Below are positions 7,508 to 14,751 of a stretch of 22,445 nucleotides of DNA, one piece after another (positions within the stretch are counted from its first letter, which is position 1; each line of letters begins with the position of its first letter). This stretch comes from an uncultured Anaerolineaceae bacterium (GTDB lineage: Bacteria > Chloroflexota > Anaerolineae > Promineifilales > Promineifilaceae): contig CALBTC010000062.1 of NCBI GenBank assembly GCA_937967805.1, forward strand, positions 1 to 22,445, read 5' to 3'. Below the pieces are notes generated by a model that worked only from the letters and a program-made list of their open reading frames with translations, was not told the DNA's origin and made no database searches. The position numbers were made by a program, and so were the translations under genes.

Positions 7508-9040
7508 TTAATATTCCGGTTTTATCTCTTCTTTTCGTTTAGCTATAAACGCCTTAAGGGCTTCGTCGATGGCGGGATCGAGGTCGGGTGGTTGGTATTG
7601 GCGCAGGAGCTGTTTATAACGGCCGTTTGCTCGCTGCGTCGCCGTCAAACCACCTTCATCCCGCCACTGCTCAAACGAGTTGTAATCAAAAAAGTCGGAG
7701 CGATGGAAAGCGTGGCGGAAATTTTGCATGGTGTGCGGCGTGCCCAAATGGTGCCCATCCGTGGGCACGGTGCGCAGAGACTCCATCGCCATGCCGTTTT
7801 CAGACAGGTCCAACCCCTGTAAGAACTTATGGAACATGCCCAGCAGCTCCACGTCCATCACAAATTTTTCGTATCCGGCGGCCAGCCCGCCTTCCAACCA
7901 GCCGGCAGCGTGCAGCACAAAATTGACCCGCGCCTGCACCGCGGGCAGCATCACCATCACCGACTCATAGGCCGCCTGGGCGTCGGCGATTTTGCTGCTG
8001 GCAAACATGCCGCCGCTGCGGAAGGGTAGGCCATGTTTACGGGCGAGTTGTGCGGCCGTATACAGGGCTATCTGGCTTTCCGGCGAGCCAAATACGGGGG
8101 CACCGCTTTGCAAGTCGATATTGGTTTGGAAGGCACCATACACCACCGGCGTTCCGGGATTGACCATTTGGGTAAAGACGATGCCGGCCAACGCTTCGGC
8201 ATTGAGCTGCACCAGCGTTCCGGCCACGCCCACCGGGGCCATGGCGCCGGAAAAAAGGAACGGGGTGATGATCAGCGCCTGGCGCGCTTTGGCGTACACT
8301 TTCAGGGCACCCAACATGCGGTCATCCAGGCGGCGCGGGCTGCTGATGTTGATGAGCGAAAGCAGCGCCGGCTGCTGCCGAATTTCCTCCGCGCCGAACA
8401 ATATTTCGGCCATTTTCACGCTGTCGGCGGCATTTTCGCCGGAGGTGACCGAGCCCATAAACGGTTTGTTGCTGTACTTGATGTGGCTGTACACCATGTC
8501 CAGGTGGCGCGTATGGGTCGGTTCATCGGTGGGTTCCACAATCGTGCCGCCGGAGTGGTGCAGGTATGGCGTCTGGTAGGTAAGTTTGACAAAGCTGCGG
8601 AAATCTTCCAGGGTGGCGTCGCGCCGCCCGCGATCCATATCGACCACAAACGGCGGGCCATAGACCGGAGCAAAGCAGACGTGGTTGCCGCCAATGGTGA
8701 CGTTGTTGTCAGGATTGCGGGCCTTTTGGGTGAATTGGCCAGGGGCTTTAGCGACGTATTCGCCAATCATTGCCCGGTCGAAAAAGGCGGTGTCCCCCTC
8801 CAGCCGAACGCCATGCTGTTTGAGGATGGCATGGGCTTCGTCGTCGTAAAAATCAATGCCCACATCGGACAAAATTTCCAGCGAGGCGTTGTGGATTTTT
8901 TCCAGACCTTCTTCGTTGACGAGTTCGTAAGTGGGCAGGTTGTTAACCGGCTGGGAGATTTTGGCAACGGCCGTTGCTTCGGAGTCAGTCTGGTGTCGGT
9001 CGCGGCGACCAACTCGGCGTGTGCGTCTATCGCGGCTCAT
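7508..9040 (-). CDS. MttB-superfamily corrinoid methyltransferase, non-pyrrolysine
   Basis: Cytosolic methyltransferase of 510 residues that moves a methyl group from a quaternary or tertiary amine to Co(I) of a corrinoid protein. The sequence follows COG5598: LPTYELVNEEGLEKIHNASLEIL near the N-terminus, GGTIVEPTDEPTHTRHLDMV, PFMGSVTSGENAADSVKMAE, and the C-terminal HHLGTPHTMQNFRHAFHRSD region. The frame has no amber codon, so it is not the pyrrolysine-type trimethylamine enzyme. It belongs with the non-Pyl members, among which glycine betaine, proline betaine, carnitine and butyrobetaine enzymes are known. ATG at 9040 is chosen because GGAGG lies eight bases upstream, inside the codons of an apparent upstream TTG start. 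The first 20 residues are strongly basic (MSRDRRTRRVGRRDRH). The neighbouring dimethylglycine-dehydrogenase-like gene makes glycine betaine the best guess for substrate. Confidence 0.9.
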   Translation of the reverse strand: MSRDRRTRRVGRRDRHQTDSEATAVAKISQPVNNLPTYELVNEEGLEKIHNASLEILSDVGIDFYDDEAHAILKQHGVRLEGDTAFFDRAMIGEYVAKAPGQFTQKARNPDNNVTIGGNHVCFAPVYGPPFVVDMDRGRRDATLEDFRSFVKLTYQTPYLHHSGGTIVEPTDEPTHTRHLDMVYSHIKYSNKPFMGSVTSGENAADSVKMAEILFGAEEIRQQPALLSLINISSPRRLDDRMLGALKVYAKARQALIITPFLFSGAMAPVGVAGTLVQLNAEALAGIVFTQMVNPGTPVVYGAFQTNIDLQSGAPVFGSPESQIALYTAAQLARKHGLPFRSGGMFASSKIADAQAAYESVMVMLPAVQARVNFVLHAAGWLEGGLAAGYEKFVMDVELLGMFHKFLQGLDLSENGMAMESLRTVPTDGHHLGTPHTMQNFRHAFHRSDFFDYNSFEQWRDEGGLTATQRANGRYKQLLRQYQPPDLDPAIDEALKAFIAKRKEEIKPEY

Positions 9041-9063
9041 AGACGATACCTCCAAAAAATTTG

Positions 9064-9087
9064 ACGTAGAGGCGCAGAGGCGCAGAG
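9064..9087. repeat. dispersed 24-base repeat (GAGGCGCAGAGGCGCAGAG type)
   Basis: This 24-base segment is the reverse complement, at 22 of 24 positions, of the one at 20037-20060. Internally it is two copies of GAGGCGCA. It lies between the GntR gene and the MttB-like gene. Both copies lie close upstream of a start codon on the strand of the gene they precede. Confidence 0.7.
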
Positions 9088-9108
9088 TTAAAGGTTTGTC
9101 TAGGTTAA

Positions 9109-9804
9109 TCAGGCTGCGTGCAACTGCGCAGATTTGCCCAAAATAATGTTCTCGATGTACTGTTGATACGCTTCAACATGCCGGCGCATAAGTGAGGCAG
9201 CTTCTTCCGCCTCGCCACTCTTTAGAGCGACCATGATTTCCTGGTGCTCCACAATATGTTTGTATTCAATAATGGTATCTTTTTTGTCACCCAGCTTAGA
9301 CAGCGCCACATGCCACATACGCAAACTGAGCGGGTACAGGGCCATGAGCGAGTGATCCAGAAACTGGTTATCGGCGGCTTTGTAAATGATGCGGTGGCAC
9401 GCTTCGTCTACGGCGATAAGTTGATCGGGCGAGATGTTGTCGGGTTGATCAATTTGATTGAGGACCTGCGCCATTTCTTGCCAGTGAACGGCCGTTCCCC
9501 TTTTGGCCGCCAGTTTGGTAGCCAAACATTCCAGGCTCAGGCGAACTTCGTACAAACGCTGCAGGTCGGTGAGGTTGATAGGGGTGACAAACATGCCGCG
9601 CCGGGGGATGATATCAATGAGGCGTTCCAGCTCCAAACGCTTAAGCGCTTCCCGAATGGGGGTACGGCCGAATCCCAATTCTTCTTGCAAGCGCGCTTCA
9701 TCTACAACCGCACTTGGGGCCAGGGCAAGGGTGACAATTTTTTGCCTGATCTGCTCGTAGGCTTGCTCACTGAGTGAACGCTGCGAATCCTGGCCTACAC
9801 TCAT
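9109..9804 (-). CDS. GntR/FadR-type transcriptional regulator with FCD domain
   Basis: DNA-binding regulator of 231 residues. The N-terminal winged helix (about 10-75) has the GntR hallmark GFGRTPIREALKRLELERLI followed by the wing IIPRRGMFV. The remaining helices form an FCD ligand domain with metal/ligand positions of the Asp-x3-His type (DEACH), then EHQEI and RRHVEAY. A start at 9804 or 9807 is supported by AGAGGG just upstream; the spacing favours 9804. A longer in-frame start at 9987 would add 61 residues with no domain and would run through the palindromic promoter region. It is the first gene before the methyltransferase, same strand, so it is the likely local regulator of the methylamine cluster. 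The effector is probably the amine substrate or a product, by inference. Confidence 0.9.
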   Translation of the reverse strand: MSVGQDSQRSLSEQAYEQIRQKIVTLALAPSAVVDEARLQEELGFGRTPIREALKRLELERLIDIIPRRGMFVTPINLTDLQRLYEVRLSLECLATKLAAKRGTAVHWQEMAQVLNQIDQPDNISPDQLIAVDEACHRIIYKAADNQFLDHSLMALYPLSLRMWHVALSKLGDKKDTIIEYKHIVEHQEIMVALKSGEAEEAASLMRRHVEAYQQYIENIILGKSAQLHAA

Positions 9805-9895
9805 CATGTTCCCTCTTCGCGAGTTATGTAATCGGCAATAAGCTTTTGCAGAATAGCCGGAGCGATTTGGCCAATTACGACGCAAAAATGCAATT

Positions 9896-9914
9896 GATAT
9901 ATCTGTGATATATC
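9896..9914. promoter_or_regulatory. candidate operator, GATATATC-TGT-GATATATC
   Basis: Two identical 8-base palindromes, GATATATC, separated by TGT, make a perfect 19-base dyad. It lies about 90 bases upstream of the GntR start. A possible minus-strand promoter, TTGCGT (9950-9955), 16 bases, then TACCAT (9928-9933) preceded by TGT, would start transcription just before it. That is the usual place for an autorepressor site of a GntR/FCD protein. No binding evidence. Confidence 0.45.
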
Positions 9915-9967
9915 TCAACTTGGTGCAATGGTAACACAGGTTCAGTGTGACGCAAGGGATTGAAACG

Positions 9968-10021
9968 ATGCGCGAAACGGGATACATGAAGTTTAAAGGT
10001 CACGCTTCACGTTTCACGCAT
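9968..10021 (-). terminator. possible hairpin at the 3' end of the MFS gene
   Basis: ATGCGCGAAACG (9968-9979) and CGTTTCACGCAT (10010-10021) pair at 11 of 12 positions, and the second arm overlaps the MFS stop codon. The 30-base loop contains TTCACG-like tandem units and there is no clear U-tract, so it may be a repeat rather than an intrinsic terminator. It would separate the transporter transcript from the regulator transcript. Confidence 0.35.
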
Positions 10022-11414
10022 CAGCTTTGGCGCGTTTAGTGAGTGTTTGGGCGATGGCTTGCTTATCGCTGGCGATATATTTTTGCAGGAAGAGATAGCA
10101 AATGGCGGCGGGGAGCACGAGGATTTGGAAGAGAGAAAGCCCTACGGCGTAGTTGTCCGGTTCGGGCAGGCGACCGGTGAGGCCGGCAAACAGCCAGCCG
10201 GCCAGCCAGACGCTGATGGCGTTGCCCACGGCGCGAAACAGCCGGCTAAGGCCGATGACCGTGCCGCGATGCTCGGGCAGGTTAACATCGGTGATCATTG
10301 CGGCCCAGTTGGGGGGATCGGCCGACTGAAAGGTGACGGCCGTAAACGCCACCACAAAGGCCAAAATCACCCAGCCATTGCTAATGAAGGCAAAGAGAAC
10401 GGCCGTGACCAACTGCCAAAAGCCTGCCGGTTCCGGTAAATTCAGGTTGCGAAAGGGAATAAAGTAAAGCCAGACGTAAAGCGGTGCCGAAACCAGCAGC
10501 CCAATCATGGCCAACCGCACGCGTCCCCGGCTGTTTCGCGTTTGCCACCAATCTCCTAGATGACCGGATAGAACGGCCGTAAATCCCCCCAAACTGAGCA
10601 GCGCAATGATCAGATTGCCCACGATGGTGGCCGTTTCCAACGTGTACCCTTCTGCCTGAACCCGGGCCACGGCCCAGCGGGGAATCCAGACGGTCGAACC
10701 ATAGGCCAGGGCATAAAAAAAGCTTTGCAGCAGTAGCCAGCGGTTGGACGCCTGCCGCAAGAGGCCGGCGATATCGGCGCGGCTAATGCGAAATTCGTAC
10801 CGTCTGCCCTGGGCAAAAACTGGCTCCAGCTCCGGCTCGGCCTGGCCGCGCAGCGGCTCCTGGGTGAATAAAAAGAGCAGAGCAAAGAGCAGCCCGGCGG
10901 CGGCAATAATCCAAAAGGGATAGCGCCAGTCAAACGCGCCAACGGTCCCCGCCAGAAGCGCTCCCAGAGAGGTACCGATGCCCTGCGAGACGCTCCACAG
11001 ACTCAACGCCAGGCCGCGCCGGTGGGCCGGCACGAGGTCGCTCACCACGCTAAATCCCAATGAACTGATGCCGCCAACGCCAACGGCCGTCATCATTTGA
11101 AACAACAAAAATTGGGGAAAGGTTTGCGCTGTGGTGGTGAGCAGCATCGCCGTAACCCAGACCAGCGTGCCCCAAAAGAGGAGGGGTTTTCGTCTTTTCT
11201 GGTCGCCCCGGTAGCCCCATAACACGGCGGCCATGGCCACGATGAGGATGTAGACGGCCGTTACCGCTCCTAAGGCTGCATCAGTGGCCTGCAAATCGCG
11301 GGCGATGATGGCGTAGAGCGGCGGCAGCACGCCGGCCGCTGCATTATCCAGCGAGGCCAGAACGATAAAAACGGTGAAGGCAAAAAGTTGTCTGGGGCGA
11401 AACTTTGCCGCCAT
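10014..11414 (-). CDS. MFS transporter
   Basis: Integral membrane transporter of 466 residues with about 12 predicted helices, the usual major-facilitator size. The signature loop between helices 2 and 3 is present as GYRGDQKRRKPLL (motif A type). The central cytoplasmic loop around residues 190-215 carries charged segments (QEPLRGQAEPELEP). The N-terminal half has NAAAGVLPPLYAIIARDLQ, typical of sugar-phosphate/organic-anion or Spinster-like MFS proteins; the substrate cannot be named. The gene starts eight bases after the SH3-protein stop, with no clear ribosome site, so it is probably translated by coupling. About 210 bases and a hairpin lie between it and the GntR regulator. A link to methylamine uptake is possible but not shown. 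It has five ACGGCCGT octamers, all read as Thr-Ala-Val. Confidence 0.88.
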   Translation of the reverse strand: MAAKFRPRQLFAFTVFIVLASLDNAAAGVLPPLYAIIARDLQATDAALGAVTAVYILIVAMAAVLWGYRGDQKRRKPLLFWGTLVWVTAMLLTTTAQTFPQFLLFQMMTAVGVGGISSLGFSVVSDLVPAHRRGLALSLWSVSQGIGTSLGALLAGTVGAFDWRYPFWIIAAAGLLFALLFLFTQEPLRGQAEPELEPVFAQGRRYEFRISRADIAGLLRQASNRWLLLQSFFYALAYGSTVWIPRWAVARVQAEGYTLETATIVGNLIIALLSLGGFTAVLSGHLGDWWQTRNSRGRVRLAMIGLLVSAPLYVWLYFIPFRNLNLPEPAGFWQLVTAVLFAFISNGWVILAFVVAFTAVTFQSADPPNWAAMITDVNLPEHRGTVIGLSRLFRAVGNAISVWLAGWLFAGLTGRLPEPDNYAVGLSLFQILVLPAAICYLFLQKYIASDKQAIAQTLTKRAKADA

Positions 11415-11422
11415 TACAGTCG

Positions 11423-12319
11423 CTAACCGCGCCGGCGTACGAAAAAGATAGCCAGACCAGCGACCAGGACAAGGCCAATGCCAAGCAAGATGAGGCCACT
11501 GCTGCCGCCTTCATCTGGCGGATTGGCAATTTCTGCTGTGGCGGCGGGGGTGGCGGTTGGTTGGGGGGGAACGGCCGTTGGCTGCACAATAGGCGTATCG
11601 GTGGGGCGCACTTCTGTGGGAGCCGGCTCTGTTGCTGTTGCTGTTTCCACCACAGTTTCTACAACTGCCTCACTGCTTAGGGCTGTTGCCGTGGCGGTGG
11701 GTGTATCAGTGGGCACAGGCGTCACGGTGCAAAACGGAATGGGTGTGGGATTCCAATCGACCGCAGGCGTGGGCGTGTTGCCGTTCAGTGGGGGTGCTTC
11801 GACGATGGGCACAATGGGCGTGTAGCCCTGCACCAAAACGATCTCGTCGGCAACCCAGCCAAACTGCCCGTCATTAAACTGGATCAACCACCATTCGGCC
11901 GTTTCTGCTCGCCCCACAATGTAGCGAACTTCCAGATAAACCAGTTGCCCGATAACATCGTATTCAAGCCCAGGCCCGCTGCGCACGTTGGTAGCGCCTA
12001 ACGTTTCGATAGTAGGATTGCCGCTGCACGGTTCGGCCGTGGGCAGAAAACCACCCACCGGCGTTGGCGCAATATTGACGGGGAGCAGGGTCGAAGTAGG
12101 CGTAGCATCTGGTGCAGGTGTGTTTGTTGCAGTAGGATTCGTACCGCCGCCACCGCCGGATTGCGTGGCGGTAGGCTGGGGGGGTGGGGTGGGTGTTCTG
12201 GTGGGAATTGTTTGCTGAGTGTCCAAACTCCATACCGGCAAAACAAAGGAAGTATCAACCATGATGCTCAAAGAGACAATCAACAAAAATAAGACAAAAC
12301 CAGACTTAGTTTTTTTCAT
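11423..12319 (-). CDS. secreted SH3-domain protein with C-terminal membrane anchor
   Basis: Surface protein of 298 residues. A hydrophobic N-terminal segment (about 7-29) after MKKTKSG is a signal peptide or anchor. Residues about 35-95 are Pro/Thr-rich with a GGGGG stretch. About 100-165 is a bacterial SH3 domain (TNVRSGPGLEYDVIGQL, then WWLIQFNDGQFGWVADEIV). A second Pro/Thr/Ala-rich stalk spans about 168-268, and a C-terminal helix, LILLGIGLVLVAGLAIFF, ends in VRRRG. There is no LPXTG motif, so the last helix is the anchor. Bacterial SH3 domains often bind cell-wall or surface polymers. The stalks suggest a heavily glycosylatable linker, which fits the glycan genes upstream in the same direction. 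Function is unknown. The 117-base AT-rich gap upstream may hold a promoter. Confidence 0.82.
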   Translation of the reverse strand: MKKTKSGFVLFLLIVSLSIMVDTSFVLPVWSLDTQQTIPTRTPTPPPQPTATQSGGGGGTNPTATNTPAPDATPTSTLLPVNIAPTPVGGFLPTAEPCSGNPTIETLGATNVRSGPGLEYDVIGQLVYLEVRYIVGRAETAEWWLIQFNDGQFGWVADEIVLVQGYTPIVPIVEAPPLNGNTPTPAVDWNPTPIPFCTVTPVPTDTPTATATALSSEAVVETVVETATATEPAPTEVRPTDTPIVQPTAVPPQPTATPAATAEIANPPDEGGSSGLILLGIGLVLVAGLAIFFVRRRG

Positions 12320-12436
12320 AGATATTATTTATAGTGGCAGTTAAGTAATAACACACAACGTTAAAAAACTGACAAAAGCAAAGATACACCGTACAGTTAG
12401 CTAGCGATCCTTAGTAAGCGGACAACAGGCAGTTCC

Positions 12437-13429
12437 CTACTCTACAGTTTTGGCTTCCTCGGCCATTTTTATTTTTACCTGAGATTCGATCCATTGATAT
12501 GTTTGGGCCAGACCTTCTTCTAGAGAAACCCGAGGTTCCCAATCCAGGACCTGGCGCAGACGCGTATTGTCCGAATTACGGCCGCGTACGCCTTGTGGTC
12601 CGGCAATATGTTTCTTCTTAATGGTAATCCCGGCAATATCGGCAATTATATCAGCTAATTGATTGATCGTTACCAATCGATCCTGGCCTAGATTAAGCGG
12701 CTGCCTGTACTGTGAATGCATCAGCTTATAAATGCCGGTCGTACAATCATCAATATAACAGAAGGAGCGTGTCTGTTCCCCATCACCCCAGATTGCTATC
12801 TCAGGGTCGCCGGTCAGTTTGGCCACAGCAATTTTGCGGCATAAAGCAGCAGGTGCTTTTTCGCGTCCGCCATCCCAGGTGCCCAAAGGGCCAAAAATGT
12901 TATGAAAGCGCACGATGCGCGTTTCGATGGGATGTTCATTGTGGTAGTGCGTACACAACTGTTCCACGACAAGCTTTTCCCAACCGTACGCATCTTGTGG
13001 TTGGGCTGGATAGGCATCTTCTTCTTTTAACGGCAGCACGGAGGCTTCTGTCTGTTTGTATTCAGGGTAAACACAGGCTGACGAGGTAAATAAATACCGC
13101 TTAACCCCATTGCTGCGGGCCGCTTCTAACGTATGCAGATTGATGAGCAAATTGTTGTGCAGGATTTGGGAATGGTTGGCGGAAATAAAGCCCATGCCAC
13201 CCATATCGGCAGCAAGCGCGTAGAGTTCATCGATGTTTTTGGTTGCCACCAGGCAGTTTTCCCAGCGGCGCAAATCGAGCAGCAGGAATTCGTCGGCTTG
13301 AGTCGGGGCAAATTCTGGGGCTTTAATATCAACACCGCGCACCCAGTAGCCCCGTTTTTTTAAGAAATTGACCAGATGGTGGCCGATAAAGCCGCCAGCG
13401 CCGGTAACCAAAATTCGTTCTTGTGCCAT
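12437..13429 (-). CDS. GDP-mannose 3,5-epimerase-like NAD-dependent sugar epimerase
   Basis: Short-chain dehydrogenase/epimerase of 330 residues acting on a nucleotide sugar in the cytosol. The Rossmann glycine motif is GAGGFIG (10-16). Hallmarks of GDP-mannose 3,5-epimerase are DMGGMGFI (75-82), SSACVYPE (116-123, with the putative catalytic Cys119), the Tyr148/Lys152 pair in DAYGWEK, FHNIFGPLGTWDGGREKAP, IWGDGEQTRSFCYIDDC and GVRGRNSDNT. GDP-L-galactose or GDP-L-gulose would be the product if the family name holds; related sugar epimerases are an alternative. ATG at 13429 is chosen because AAGGAG lies eight bases upstream; an in-frame earlier start at 13519 has none. It follows the GT4 gene after 110 bases. 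It is more AT-rich than the rest and has no ACGGCCGT octamer, so it may be acquired. Confidence 0.85.
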   Translation of the reverse strand: MAQERILVTGAGGFIGHHLVNFLKKRGYWVRGVDIKAPEFAPTQADEFLLLDLRRWENCLVATKNIDELYALAADMGGMGFISANHSQILHNNLLINLHTLEAARSNGVKRYLFTSSACVYPEYKQTEASVLPLKEEDAYPAQPQDAYGWEKLVVEQLCTHYHNEHPIETRIVRFHNIFGPLGTWDGGREKAPAALCRKIAVAKLTGDPEIAIWGDGEQTRSFCYIDDCTTGIYKLMHSQYRQPLNLGQDRLVTINQLADIIADIAGITIKKKHIAGPQGVRGRNSDNTRLRQVLDWEPRVSLEEGLAQTYQWIESQVKIKMAEEAKTVE

Positions 13430-13539
13430 TTGCAATGCTCCTTCGAAAATAGCCTCACGCAAAGTCAAAAAGATCGTTTGGCGTACCTGGCGGCTTGGCG
13501 TGAGATGTGAGATTTTCATTCATGGTGTTAAGCTTGCGC

Positions 13540-14733
13540 TCATTTTGACTGTTTTAATATCGCTTCAAATTTGCTGGTAATTTTTTCGATGTTGAAATGG
13601 GTTTCGGCGTAATGACGGCCGTTCCCGCCCAACTCTTGGCGCAATCCACGATCCTCGCGCAATGAAGCTGCTGCCTGGACGAATGCGGCCGTATCCTCGG
13701 GGGCAGCCACCAACCCGGCCTTATTTTGGGCCACAATTTTAGCCGCCAGATTCTCTTGCGGCACGGCTAAAAGAAGCGGTCGCGCCGCACACAAATAAGA
13801 CAGTACTTTGGACGGGACGGAAAAGACGCCGGCGTCCGGTTCCAAAATGGCGACCAATACATCGGCCGTGCCCAGCACATCGGCCAGTTGCCTGAATGGC
13901 TGATAGGGCAGCAAGGTAAGATTATTTAGCCCCAGCAGTTCTCGCTGTTTGGCCAGCCAGTCTGCGCCTAACCCCTCCGAAATCACGATAATTTGAACCG
14001 CTTCATCAGCTTGAAAAGAAACCGCCAGCTCCAGCAGCAGGTTGGGATTATGCTTCATGCCCAGCGTGCCGGCGTATAAAAAACAAAACTTATCTGCCAG
14101 CTTTTTACCTTGCGCCCAGCTATTATCTTTCGGACGAACGGGTAGGTCAGCCAGGGTCGCCCAATTGGGAATAACATGCGTTTTGGCCGGTGCGATGCCC
14201 CATTTGTCTAGCAAAGGGCAAAAATCTTCTGTAATCAGGACAATTTGCTCGCTACGCTGTAGCAAATAGCGATCCAGGGCAATATACAGCCGGCCAATGG
14301 CCCGTCCAATTAAGGACAATCGTTTGCTCAAAATCTTGTTGATGGCGATGCCGTACATATCCTGAACCCAAAATATGAAGCGAATATCACTCTGGCGGAA
14401 ATGCCAATACACTAGCGACATGGCCTCTGATGGCGTGTTGGCGAAGATGACCACATCGGGCTGAAACGCTTTTATCTGGGCGATTAGCAGCCGGCTGTAT
14501 TTAAGTTCCTGAAAAATGCGTTTAAAGAAGGCGTATTTGGCAAAGGGTTTGTTTAACTGGATGCCGACAATGTCTAGGTTGGCGGGATCATCGGCCGTTT
14601 TCTGCAAGTTCCCGCGAGGGCTTTGGAAAAATTCACCGTAGCAGTGCCGGACGGTGTGCCCTCTTTGGGCCAGGTGGCGGCTGAGCTGAACTTCAAAGGG
14701 GTGCCCTGGGCGGTCGTTGAGCAAAATGTGCAA
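13540..14733 (-). CDS. GT4-family (GT-B) glycosyltransferase
   Basis: Cytosolic or membrane-associated glycosyltransferase of 397 residues. The N-terminal acceptor domain starts MHILLNDRPGHPFEVQLSRH. The C-terminal donor domain contains FLYAGTLGMKHNPNLLLE and the donor-site region EPDAGVFSVPSKVLSYLCAA, where the Glu and Ser-Lys match the EX7E-like loop of GT4 enzymes. It resembles colanic-acid WcaI-type transferases. The start codon is TTG at 14733: the frame is closed by a stop 21 bases upstream, so no ATG is possible before it, and GGGAG lies about eight bases ahead. It starts 18 bases after the DUF4012 stop. It probably adds a sugar to a surface glycan, perhaps using the product of the downstream epimerase. 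Donor and acceptor are unknown. Confidence 0.88.
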   Translation of the reverse strand: MHILLNDRPGHPFEVQLSRHLAQRGHTVRHCYGEFFQSPRGNLQKTADDPANLDIVGIQLNKPFAKYAFFKRIFQELKYSRLLIAQIKAFQPDVVIFANTPSEAMSLVYWHFRQSDIRFIFWVQDMYGIAINKILSKRLSLIGRAIGRLYIALDRYLLQRSEQIVLITEDFCPLLDKWGIAPAKTHVIPNWATLADLPVRPKDNSWAQGKKLADKFCFLYAGTLGMKHNPNLLLELAVSFQADEAVQIIVISEGLGADWLAKQRELLGLNNLTLLPYQPFRQLADVLGTADVLVAILEPDAGVFSVPSKVLSYLCAARPLLLAVPQENLAAKIVAQNKAGLVAAPEDTAAFVQAAASLREDRGLRQELGGNGRHYAETHFNIEKITSKFEAILKQSK

Positions 14734-14751
14734 GCGGCTTCTCCCACCGGT

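Noticed and set aside
7508..9040. Pyrrolysine-containing trimethylamine methyltransferase
   Set aside because: The frame has no in-frame TAG and no pyl genes are in the window.
8033..9064. 343-codon plus-strand open frame opposite the MttB-like gene
   Set aside because: Composition is typical of a shadow, it starts inside the methyltransferase gene and shows no recognisable motif.
9109..9987. Longer start at 9987 for the GntR regulator
   Set aside because: The added 61 residues have no GntR homology and would run through the palindrome and candidate promoter; a good ribosome site precedes 9804.
11423..12319. Sortase (LPXTG) anchoring of the SH3 protein
   Set aside because: No LPXTG-like motif before the C-terminal helix, only a Gly/Ser stretch.
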